NCBI GenBank assembly: GCA_019916065.1
Contig: CM034233.1
Span: forward strand, 39,224,862 to 39,288,861
Origin: Vitellaria paradoxa
Lineage: Eukaryota > Streptophyta > Magnoliopsida > Ericales > Sapotaceae
Reading direction: 5' to 3'
DNA: 64,000 bases
How positions within the stretch are numbered: position 1 is the first letter of the stretch; each line of letters opens with the position of its first letter. The notes under the pieces are model-generated. The model was not told the DNA's origin, made no database searches, and saw only the letters and a list, made by a program, of their open reading frames with translations. The translations under genes and the position numbers were made by a program. This document shows positions 22,605 to 32,260 of the stretch, in pieces.

Positions 22605-23798
22605 AAAAAGTTTCTCTATCTAACTTGATAAAATATAAATCATAAGCAATTCCTAATGTGGGGTTAAAAAGCTACACAAAATACTAATATCCCTCCTATT
22701 AAAATGACCATCCATCCATTAGTTTCTGTTAAGGCTAATGGAATTTTGTATTGCCATATGTCAAGTTAGTCATAAAGGGAAATTTTTATTTTTGCAGACT
22801 CACCTCAGCAACATAGAAGCTGTTTTTTTTTTTTTTCTTTTTTTTTTGAATCTTTTCACTGAAATTTGATTTTTATTTTTCTTTTGGTAGCAAAGCGTTT
22901 AGGCATGTTATTCATATTTTAAAAAACATATATAATAAAAGAGAAATGCTTCCAACTAGCGGAACCAATGTACAGGGCAAATTTTTTTTTTTTTTTTTTT
23001 TTTGGTCTTTTTACCTATGCATGAGTTCTCCTATTCTTAAACATTTTTTTAATTTTTAATTTTTTTTTTTTTGGTAATTTTTCTTGATGAATATAAATAG
23101 TATGCCTAAAAACTACCAAAGTAAAAATAAAATCAAATTTTAGTTAAAACAAAAAAAAAAGAAAAGGTCATATAAAATTTTAAAAAAAAATTAGCTTCTT
23201 CAATGTTGTCAAACAAATAGTCGATAATAAGAAAGTAGGCTAAGTTTGCCCGGAACAGTGGTATATGAAACCAGCTGACCATAAGAATCAAAAGTTGGCC
23301 TAGAGTCATCAACACAAAAAGCCTTTGATAATCCTCTTTTACTTCATTGTTTTCCAAAATCAATTGGCAAAGCCAGCCTTTAGTTCCAACTCATTATTAG
23401 CTCAGCTGTAGAAATAGTTGCAATATGGAAGTCTAAATTGCTGTATCCTACAAGCCGCTTTGAACTAACATCAGCTTTACTGAATTACATGATACACATC
23501 CAAATTTACTTGAAGAATGAGATTCAAGATTCTAAGATTTAAATTCCAATATGTTACACACCAATAATATTATTACAAAGTTACAAAAAAATACCCCTAA
23601 AAAACTACAAAAGCAATGCAGCAGAGTGGACTAACTTGCTGCTAGCACACTGCCTATCACTGCCCTTCCTTAAAAAGATAGTAGAGTAGCGTCCGAGAAA
23701 GAAGATGAGCAGCAACATGACAATACATGTGTATTTCTATTGAGGAGTCTCATTCTTGTGGATTCAAATAATCCTGCATGGGCATGTTACATATATAT
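22605..23798. other. Unassigned sequence with poly(T) runs
   Basis: No gene recognised. Long T runs occur at about 22826, 22983 and 23060. The minus-strand frame 23363-23133 has no known motif. Confidence 0.4.
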
Positions 23799-24114
23799 AT
23801 GGAGACACAATTTACAATCTTAAACTCGGTAAGGCCAATGTCAACCTCCAAGAGAAATGCTTCTAGGAAATCAAACCATCTATTGATTGCTCTTGGACGT
23901 GGAGGAAATTGCTTAAACTTAGAGAGGCTGCACAAAGGATCTCAAAGTATAAAATCGATTTTATACTTTGAGATCCTTTGTGCAGCCTCTCTAAGTTTAA
24001 GCAATTTCCTCCACGTCCAAGAGCAATCAATAGATGGTTTGATTTCCTAGAAGCATTTCTCTTGGAGGTTGACATTGGCCTTACCGAGTTTAAGATTGTA
24101 AATTGTGTCTCCAT
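23799..24114. repeat. Perfect 316-bp palindrome
   Basis: The centre is between 23956 and 23957 (AAAATCGATTTT) with no spacer. Each 158-base arm is the exact reverse complement of the other from 23799/24114 inwards. Both strands therefore encode the same peptide (for example METQFTILNSVRPM on each). The left flank continues into unrelated AT-rich DNA, and the right arm runs straight into the LINE fragment. A 14-base sequence in the left arm (ATGTCAACCTCCAA, 23838-23851) recurs right after the LINE poly(A) at 24959-24972. Confidence 0.95.
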
Positions 24115-24958
24115 TTTTTGCTTATGATGCCGGGTTACCAAAAAATGCTAAAGCTTCAAAAGTTGTGGAAGATGGCAAATGGAGATGGCCTTACCTGTGC
24201 ACATGGGAGCTAAGGGAAGTCATTCTTAAGCACCCACCCGATTACCTACCTAGCTCTAACTCAATTGACAAGTTCACTTGGATTGCTTCAAGGAATGGAG
24301 AATATAGTGCAGCCTCTACTTGGAAGGCTATTCGGGAAAGGAGATGCAAGGTAAATTGGAGTCACTTGGTTTGGTATGTACACCACATCCCTAGATTTAG
24401 TTTTATCCTTTGGCTTGCAATCAAGGGAAGACTAAATACCAAGGATAGAATGCTTAGGTTGGGAATGAATGTGGATCCCTCTTGTGTCCTTTGTGGCAAT
24501 GGGCTTGAATCATTGGATCACCTATTCTTTCAATGTCCATTTGCAACCGAATTGAGAACCATTGTGTTGAATAAGTGCCTTATCTCAAAGCCTAGCCAAT
24601 CATGGGAGGCCAAAGTCTTATGGGCCTTGGGGAAGTTCAGTGGTAAGCACTTGGGTAACACTCTTTGCAAAATTGCATGGGCTGGCATGATTTATTATTT
24701 GTGGGAAGAAAGGGATGCTAGAATCTTCAAAAGGAAGCCTTCTATAGTCACTACCATTGTGAAGAAGATAGAACAAATAGTTAGAGCCAAACTTTCTTGT
24801 CACTCATTTATTATGGCTAATGTAAATGCTAGTCTATTTCATAGTTGGGGGATTCATGTGTAGTTTCTTGTACGTTTTGATATATGAGGGTATGCCCCAT
24901 TGACATTGTACATAAACATTCTCATTAATCTAAAATACACTTACTTACTAAAAAAAAA
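24105..24958 (+). pseudogene. LINE (L1-type) 3' fragment, zf-RVT domain
   Basis: An open frame of about 250 codons ends at 24863. It contains FTWIASRNGEYSAASTWKAI, FILWLAIKGRLNTKDRM, CVLCGNGLESLDHLFFQCP (the Cys/His zinc motif of zf-RVT) and IAWAGMIYYLWEERDAR. This is the C-terminal part of the ORF2 of plant L1-type LINEs. Reverse transcriptase and endonuclease are missing. An A-run at about 24950-24958 and the direct repeat ATGTCAACCTCCAA on both sides fit a target-primed insertion. The apparent start at 24105 is GTG after a stop, so it is not a real start. The frame itself is remarkably clean. Confidence 0.88.
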
Positions 24959-25169
24959 ATGTCAACCTCCAAAAATAAAATGAAAAATTTGAACTAGTTT
25001 GGTCGTAACATCTAAATTATTTAATGGAAATATTTATATTAATGTTGCATTCAAAATAGAACAAAAGTAGTGATTTTAGCGGATTAGTGCTTTTTTTTTT
25101 TTTTTTTCACAAATTTAGGTTCTAGAAGTCTATATATTTATTGGAAGACAGAAAAAAGTTGATCACGGA

Positions 25170-25625
25170 AAGAAGAAAATGGAGGCCATGAAAAGTGAAA
25201 CAAATGAACTAATGGTTTTACAATAAGACTTTGCTTAGGCAAATGAGTTGACTATTAAGAAGGCAAAGATTGAAATGGAGTGGGAATTGATTGATGAGAA
25301 AAGAGAAGAAATAAGGAGGAAGAGCGTGTTGCTGAGGAGAGGTGATCCATTTATAAGTTGCTCAAGGATGAACATGATTGACTTGAATTAGAGAAAGATA
25401 CAATGCGGTATTAGTGTAAATGAGTCACTTTCTCGTAATCAGGAAGCCTTCATGATTGAAATTGAGCATAAGCATTAAGAGTGGTTCAGCAAGATTCAGA
25501 AAGAACATGCAGACCTCTTGTTGGATATTGAGATGCAAAAGAATAATTACCAAATAAAAGAGATGCAAAAGGAGCTTGAGAACTACTATCATAGAGGAGC
25601 TTCTTCACAAATTTAATTACAGAAG
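25170..25625 (+). pseudogene. CRWN (NMCP1-type nuclear lamina-like) pseudogene fragment
   Basis: Plus-strand frames read IEMEWELIDEKREEIRRK, then RVAEER, KLLKDEHD, LELEKDTMR, SLSRNQEAFM, EWFSKIQKEHADLLLDIEMQ and a tail EMQKELENYYHRGA. This is the conserved coiled-coil block of plant CROWDED NUCLEI / nuclear matrix constituent proteins, where the usual text is EWELLDEKREEL...EWFSKMQKERADFLLDIEMQ. About 150 of more than 1000 residues are present. At least four stops and two frameshifts show that it is dead. No intron is visible within it, but in the parent gene this region can lie in one large exon, so a retrocopy is not proven. Confidence 0.82.
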
Positions 25626-26195
25626 AATAGATAATTTGTACATACATTTTTTAGCAAAGTACTTTTATGGACTTATTAACACAGAATATGGTGAACTTCT
25701 GATGGATTTTCTACGCAAGTTTTAGCTGATATCACATGGACCTAAAATCAGCTCCATAAGTTGCCTCACACAAGGTTTAGTCTCATCAATTCAAAGTGTG
25801 AATAAGAATTTGAACCTAAACAACAGATCAAGTGTCCTAAAATTTAGAAAACAGCAAAAAATGCTTAATCAGAAACGCCAATTGAAAGATGTCTCTATTT
25901 AAAAGAAGCACCTTTTGAAGCAGAACTGTTATGCTATATGATTAAAAAAAAAAAAAAAAACTTGTAGATAAACTCTTAGAAACTGATTTGCCTCATTACT
26001 GTTTGTTCTTTTTTGGTCGGAGTGATTGGTACCACTGATACCAGCCACATCAATCGGTCTGAACTTTCTGCTATGATCGGTCGGTCCTCACGGAAAGGAG
26101 GTAGTTCAAATAAATTCAAAATGGAATGTGACCAGAAGAACCCTACAACTGCTGAAACAAATCCAATTCCAAATCATAACTAAAGTGCCTGACAC
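25626..26195. other. Spacer between two pseudogenes
   Basis: No gene recognised. A poly(A) run at about 25945-25960 separates sequence next to the CRWN fragment from sequence next to the ARABIDILLO fragment. The downstream (C-terminal) exons of ARABIDILLO are not found here. Confidence 0.4.
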
Positions 26196-29100
26196 CTTCA
26201 AGCGGAGAAGGTGTAATTTGCAGAAGTGCTTCAAGAGCACCTGCCTCTTGTCCAATGGCAGGATTGTTACTATTGCTATCCCCATGGGCAGCCAAATTAG
26301 CCAAAGCATGAGCAGCCTGAAAAAAATAAATAAATAAATAAACAGAAAACATTTATAAGAAATCAGTGTATAAAAATATATGCAACACAAAGGATATTTG
26401 TGTATGGACTCAATTAAGTTCCAATATAATACACGGATTTGTATTCAAAATTACAAAAACCAATCAAAATATGCAAATAAATATGACTTTAGCGTGATTA
26501 GAAACCAATAACAGAAAAAAAAAAAAAAAAAAAAAAGAAAGAAAAGTAATAGTAGAGGGGAAATCAAGGTAAAGGATCTTCCCCGAGGGCAAAATCCAAC
26601 ATACAGTTTTAGAAAAGAAAACAGGCAAAGAAGTGAAAATAGAAGGACCATTCACATCTCTTGTTGAAATCATGCATTCAGTGACCTCTAATCCAGACTA
26701 AATCATACTCTTCTGCAATGCACAGGCAAAAAGTCTATTTGTGGAGCATCTAGAAAGGAAAGCAACTTGCGTGTAAACCTTAATTACTAACTAAACAAGT
26801 TGCTTACTTTAAGCATGGAAAAATATATACAATATAAGTCTCAATGAGGAGATTTCCAAAGCAAAAATAATATTATAATCAGATGATTATGAACCATCAA
26901 ATGCTGAAAAATATTATAGTCTCACACTATTTTCTAGAAATCTTACAACTCATTTATGTATTATAATCTCAAATTATTTTCTAGAAAACTTACACCTGCC
27001 TTAAATAAGGCATAAAAGTTCAACGGTTAAAAACTTCTAGTCACCCAAATTCTTAAACATACATGAGGTACCTTGGCACCATGGTTCAAAGATGCGGTCA
27101 CGACTGTCATATCAGCTTGAGAATTTTTAATGCGGTCACGGTGTTGCATCGCAACATGCGATATGCAATATTTTGTTTTTAATTAAAAAAATGGATATAT
27201 TACATGGCCAAAAATATAGTAATTCTTTTACTAAATATTAAATAACTAATAACATGCGAATGAGCTAATTTGATACCAGTGACATTATTGATAAACCATA
27301 ATTGCAACTACTTTTTCACCTTATTGAAATTTTTCATTTTATTTAATTTTTTAAATTAAAAAAAAATTACTATATTTTAATAATTTATTTTATAAAAATA
27401 CTATTATAAAATTATTGAATAATGGTTAAATGTGTTTAATACAAAAAAAATCTATATATAATATTTATTGAACCTCTTTAAGATATGAGTCATTCAAAAA
27501 ATTATTGTGTTCAAACTAAAAAATTTATTATAAATAATATGATTTATAGTGATTTCTTTTTGTTTTTCATACATGTTCACCCATGCAAAAATTAAAAGTG
27601 AAATCTAAATAAACGGCCTAACATTCATCAAATAGCCAAGAAATCGTTTGTCTCACCGATTTCTCGCCGCGACAATTAGTCTTTTCAGTGTACCGCCAAT
27701 ATATTATCTCGACTGCCACAAAGCGAGATGCCTACTCTTGGTGCATTTCTTTGATGCAGGTTGAGATCTCGTTGCATCGTTCATCGATTCCGATATGTCT
27801 CGGATGATATCTCAACGTCTTGGACGATACTTTGAACCATGCTTGGCACACCTTGGATTTTCAATGGAACCCAAATTGTCTATAAGAAATAAACAGACAG
27901 CCCATGGCACAAGGCTCCCGCATAAGGGGGGTTTGGGGAAGGACAATACACTTAGTCTCAAACCCAGCAAGTGGGAAGACCTCTAGGTCGCAAAGGAGTA
28001 ATGTTACCATTGCGCCAAGGCTCACCCTCAAATAAGAAATATGGAGAAATAAATACACAAATCAAAGAGTTATTCGATATTATTTAGACACTATTGTACC
28101 TGCTATTGTGCTCCCTCAAACTTGCAGCTTTGGGCAAGGATCACCAGAGCATGTATGCCACCAACCACTACAACGTCCACGTTACACTTGTCATCAGCTG
28201 CCAAATTTGCCAGTACACCAGCTGCACGTTCCGAAAACAAAAGACAAACAAAACTTCCTTATCACAGAACAGCTACTCAGTTCATTATGAAACAAGTACC
28301 ACATGGAAATTTGCATGTAAAAGCGTGTGTGTGCATGGGCAGGAACACGTTAAAACGCATACCACTACTCCATCACCACGGATAGACCATCTAAAAATAG
28401 GATCAACTAAAGCTTTTATATCACCAGCCTTGGCAATGACAGCCTATAAAACGAAATTCTAGTTATTATAGTTTGAAAGTCACCATATATTATGATAAAA
28501 ATAAAATACAATAAACAACCTTATGTTCTTCCCCAACAGAGAGATTCCACAGTGCTCCAATGGCCTCTTCAGCCACCGATCTATTCACAGACCTTGCCAG
28601 ATTTGCCAGAATACTAATTCCTCCTACAATAGCTTTTGCAACATTGGCATTCACAGACAAGTTTGCCATGGCCTTCACATCCAAAAAGATAGAAAACAAA
28701 CCAAATGTGTGCCATTACACGTGGAGGTTAAGCGTGAAAGTAAACTGATGGTGCAAAGGAAAATGATAAAAATGTGATTATAAAACATGTCAATAGAAAT
28801 CTTGTCAAGCAAATAACTAAGCAATTTTAAATTGATCATTAATAGAAATATATTACTTCAATATTCAGTAAGAAAATAGCATAATGCATCATGTTCATTA
28901 TTATTTTACTTCCCCATATTACCTTTGCTACTTCCGACTGAAGCCCCTCCTGCCAAGACCTTGCAAGATTTAGAAGGAGACGCATCCCAACATCCCGCAT
29001 AACTGCTTCAGCCTCACCAACATGAATTCTAGCATTTTCATCATCAATGACGACAAAAAGTTGCAAGTCCCGTGGCCGCCCTTTCCTGGACATCCACTTG

Positions 29101-29350
29101 TGAACTCTGCATTAAACTGAGCAGCAGTGCTCCACCTTGGCTAAGGCAGAAAATATCCAAACCCTGCGGATTGCTCACGGCAATACCGAGAAGTGAATGA
29201 GGAGAAAATCCGTTCAACCCAGGTCACGATTTCATCCAAGTTCTTATCCTTGTTCTTCAAATTTCTCCAATCAATGAATACATTCCTTCCTCTCTCTGTA
29301 ATATCGGCAAATTGAGAAAATAACTCTTTGAAAATATAAATCTTTTTGAT
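26196..29350 (-). pseudogene. ARABIDILLO-type armadillo-repeat gene, 5'- and 3'-truncated pseudogene
   Basis: Five minus-strand exon segments match the Armadillo part of ARABIDILLO (F-box/ARM proteins that promote lateral roots in Arabidopsis). 29350-28923: KNKDKNLDEIVTWVERIF, ALLLSLMQSSQVDVQERAAT and VVIDDENARIHVGEAEAVM. 28672-28520: MANLSVNANVAKAI and ALWNLSVGEEHK. 28443-28363: AVIAKAGDIKALVDPIF. About 28232-28100: LANLAADDKCNVDVVVVGG. 26316-26196: AAHALANLAAHGDSNSNN and GQEAGALEALLQ. Most GT/AG splice signals survive, so it is a genomic copy and not a retrocopy. It is dead: two frameshifts in the first segment, a two-codon loss in the second, AG changed to CG at the fourth acceptor and a TAG in the fourth exon. 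The F-box/LRR N-terminus and the last ARM repeats are missing. Confidence 0.88.
27891..28031 (-). mobile_element. Au-like SINE in an ARABIDILLO intron
   Basis: On the minus strand it reads GAGCCTTGGCGCAATGGTAA (tRNA-type A box), a B-box-like GGTTTGAGACT, then CCTTCCCC, GCGGGAGCCTTGTGC and GGGCTGTCTGTTT. This is the order of the Au SINE family widespread in plants. The direct repeat ATAAGAAAT lies at 27882-27890 and 28032-28040 and is the target duplication. The length of about 141 bases is slightly short for the family, with an internal deletion. Confidence 0.82.
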
Positions 29351-29800
29351 AGACGATATATAGAGAAATCATTCAGATGCATACAATGAATCTTTTCGGT
29401 ATAACACGAGAGGAATTACCTGGAGAGAAATAGTGGTTGTCGAACAATCAAAACCAGTAATTTTTTTGAACACCTAGATTCACTGACGATGCTATGCGAA
29501 AATGCAATATGCTGTGCACTTGCAGAGGAGCATTTGGAGCGAGCCCTGGTCGGATAAGAGAATTGAAAGCTACTTAATATAGTTGCGGTTACGGAATAGA
29601 GGTCGCAAGGAAGACGGGAGGTCGTCGCAAGGAAGATTGGGGATGAAGGACACAGCCGGAATTGTTTGAAAGTAAAGGGGTATTAACAAAAAGTTATTCA
29701 CACATTCCACCTTTCTATATTATTATTGATATAGATATAGATATAGATATAGATATAGCAATAGATTTATAATTATGTATGTTGTTCTAACCTATGTGAT

Positions 29801-29972
29801 GGCCCCGTTTGAAACTAAACAAAATAAAATAAAATTTTACAAATCTTTATAAACACGAATTACGAAATAATAAAATTTAAATTTTTCACTCACTGTACGA
29901 ATTACGAGACATTTACTTTTATAATTTTATTTTATTTTATACACTTTTATACAACTCAAAGCACACCCGATA
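29801..29972. mobile_element. Small MITE-like insertion
   Basis: The left end GGCCCCGTTTGAAACTAAAC is imperfectly complementary to the right end, read on the minus strand as GGGTGTGCTTTGAGTTGTA. AAAATAAAATAAAATTTTA-type words are mirrored inside. About 170 bases, non-coding. The ends are imperfect, so this is tentative. Confidence 0.4.
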
Positions 29973-30150
29973 TAGAACTCTCACATATTCTAATTAATCA
30001 AATATTTTTTATTTATTTTGTAAATTAATTATTTTAAGATAATAATATTTTGAAATAAGAGTAGTATTTATTTTATTTAATAATAATAATAAATAATAAA
30101 GATTAAAGAATAATGTCAATAAGAGATTGAATTCGATTCATATGCAATTC

Positions 30151-30181
<31 letters not shown>

Positions 30182-30499
30182 TTGGTGGTGTCATGATTAT
30201 GTGTTCTACGTAATTCTTCTTTTCAGTCATAATATTTTTTAGTATATTTATTTTTATTAAAAGATATTTTTTTGAATTGAAATTATTTTTGTTTATGCAT
30301 TTATTTTCTTCCTTATTTTTCAATTCCTTCATTCAAATGTATAAGATTCAATATTTTAGATTTTATTCTATTTTAATATAATTTGTTATCATTGATTTTT
30401 TTTAATTTTTTTATTATGTTTTCTTTAACATTGGTATTTTTTTTTTTAAGTAACTTTTTTTTTTTTTTTTTTTGGAAGGTGAATTTTTTTTTTTTTTTT

Positions 30500-30575
30500 A
30501 AGGGGAGGGGGAAGACTCGAACTTGAGTCATGAGCGGGCAGGAAAGGCTCTTAACCACTGAGCTAAAGGTCACAT
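30500..30575 (-). mobile_element. tRNA-derived SINE-like fragment
   Basis: The minus strand reads TTTAGCTCAGTGGTTAAGAG (A box) and, about 35 bases on, AAGTTCGAGTCTTCCCC (B box), as in a tRNA-derived RNA polymerase III promoter. Long T runs on the plus strand flank both sides (about 30450-30500 and 30580-30603). It cannot fold as a complete tRNA in what I can see, because the acceptor arm does not pair. Confidence 0.55.
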
Positions 30576-31027
30576 TCAATTTTTTTTTTTTTTTTTTTTT
30601 TTTTAAGTAACAGGTTTCAGGGAATGTGTCTTCTTTAGTTTATTTTTCAATTTATTCATTCAAATAGACAAGGTATGATTTTCTTATAATTTTTATTATA
30701 TTTTTATTTAATGTGATTTTTTATGTAATTTTTTAAGTTTTATTATATTTTTTTCATTTTTTTTAAAATTTTAAATTTTATAGATTATTCTTTTAACGAT
30801 TTGATTTTGTGTATTTTATACAGTTTATTTGTGTTTTAAAAAATAATAATTATAATTTAAATATGATATTAGATTTCTAAAAATACAATTATAACAATAA
30901 ATTGTAATGTTATTTTTTTTTAATTTTCTTTAATGTATTGTCTTTTTTAGGTTTAAACATGTTTTATTCTATTAAAATTATACAACATGAAAAATTCGAG
31001 CATCGTATGGGCATAATCACTAGTTAC

Positions 31028-31397
31028 ATATCTGCTGCGTTTGGCATAAAAAAATATTAAAAATATCTATAAATCTCTAATAACTCTTTTATCTTTAATT
31101 TTCTCACCATCACTAATTTCAAAAAATTTCAATATTTCGTCAAAAAAATAAAAAATCTGGAAGTAGGTTATCCGAATGTGTAAATTTTTTATACAATCAT
31201 ATTCTTCGTGTCGAGAGCTTTCAAACAAATACCATTGTCGCTATTTTTTGTGAATTTTTTTGAATCCGTGGGCACGAATTTGGTAAATCGTTCCCACGGT
31301 TTGTGACTTTTCAGAAAAAAAAGTGGCGCTAAAATCAATCCCAAACCACATGTTATCTCAATTTATCTTGATTTTTCTTACGCCAAACAGGGCCATC
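31028..31397. mobile_element. MITE-like element with GTTTGGC ends
   Basis: The left end CTGCTGCGTTTGGCATAA is complementary to the right end CTTACGCCAAACAGGGCCA (GTTTGGC core plus flanks). About 370 bases, non-coding. It lies exactly between two Helitron-like 3' ends. Confidence 0.5.
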
Positions 31398-31405
31398 ATA
31401 TTATA

Positions 31406-31560
31406 CTAGAAAAATGTACGTGCATTGCACGTGTGTATTTGTTCTTTTATGTATCTAAAATTAAAAAATAAACTAACAACAAAAAATAAAAATATTATTT
31501 TAAAAAAATAAAATCTACCTTAAAATCTTTATGTTTTTTTCATATTAATATATGAAATGT
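31406..31560 (-). mobile_element. Helitron-like 3' end (minus strand)
   Basis: On the minus strand: hairpin CGTGCAATGCACG (31431-31419), a nine-base spacer, then CTAG (31409-31406) followed by T. The element extends rightwards. Its 5' end was not identified, so the right limit given is only the start of the RTE fragment. Confidence 0.55.
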
Positions 31561-31564
31561 AAGT

Positions 31565-32260
31565 TTAGTCAAAGTAGGATAACGAGCAGTATAGAAGTAA
31601 GTTTAGGCACACAAAAGATTGTAGAGAAAGATAAATTTAGGTACCCTGGATCTATGGTGCAACAAGATGGAGGGATTGATACTGATGTAAGTCACAGGAT
31701 TTAAGCTGGGTGGACTAAATGGAGGAGTGTTTCGGGGGTTTTGTGCGACCGAAAAATCCCCCTCAAGGTGAAAGAAAAGTATTATAAGGTAGCGGTTAGA
31801 CCAGCGCTGCTATATGGATCAGAGTGTTGGGCAGTAAAGCATAATCATAGTCAGAAGATGGCAGTTGCGGAGATGAGGATGCTAAGGTGGATGTGCGGGA
31901 TTACAAGGAAAGATAGGATTAGGAACGAGGAGATTAGGGGTAAAGTAGGAATAGCACCGATTGAAGATAAAATGAGAGAAAACCGATTAAGATGATTTAG
32001 CCATGTTAGAAGGCGTCCAGCAGAGGCACCTGTTAGAAGGCGTGAAAGTATGGAGATTGCCAGGAGTAGGAGAGGTAGAGGAAGACCCAAGAGAAGCTGG
32101 AAAAAAACCATTAAACATGACCTGACCTACCTAGATTTATCGGAGGACATGCCCCTAAATAGATCTAATTGGCGTCGACAAATCCATATAGCCGACTCCA
32201 CCTAGTGGGAAAAGGCTTGATTTGGTTTGTGGTTTGGTTTGGTTTGGTTTATTAAGTGTC
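31565..32260 (+). pseudogene. RTE-type LINE 3' fragment
   Basis: Frames read YPGSMVQQDGGIDTDVSHRI, AGWTKWRSVSGVLCDRKIP, LKVKEKYYKVAVRPALLYGS, ECWAVKHNHSQKMAVAEMRM, LRWMCGITRKDRIRNEEIRG and GRGRPKRSW. This is the C-terminal end of plant RTE-clade LINE polyproteins. TAA near 31702 and TGA at 31993-31995 interrupt it. After the coding end comes a (TTTGG)n tail (about 32221-32250), the simple repeat that RTE elements use in place of poly(A). The reverse transcriptase core is missing. Confidence 0.88.

Larger units (their letters stand above)
29715..31023 (+). mobile_element. Helitron-like element (non-autonomous)
   Basis: The right end reads ATTCGAGCATCGTATGGGC then ATAATCACTAG followed by host T. 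This is a decayed hairpin (compare CGTGCATTGCACG at 36651) about 12 bases before CTAG, the signature of Helitron 3' ends. A likely left end TCTATATTATTATTGATATAG lies near 29715. There is no Rep/helicase. A MITE-like piece and a SINE-like piece sit inside. Confidence 0.5.

Noticed and set aside
23778..24141. Two identical 90-residue frames on opposite strands
   Set aside because: Identity is forced by the palindrome, and neither has a recognisable domain.
30500..30575. A functional tRNA gene
   Set aside because: A and B boxes are present but I could not pair an acceptor stem, and T runs flank it. A SINE remnant fits better.
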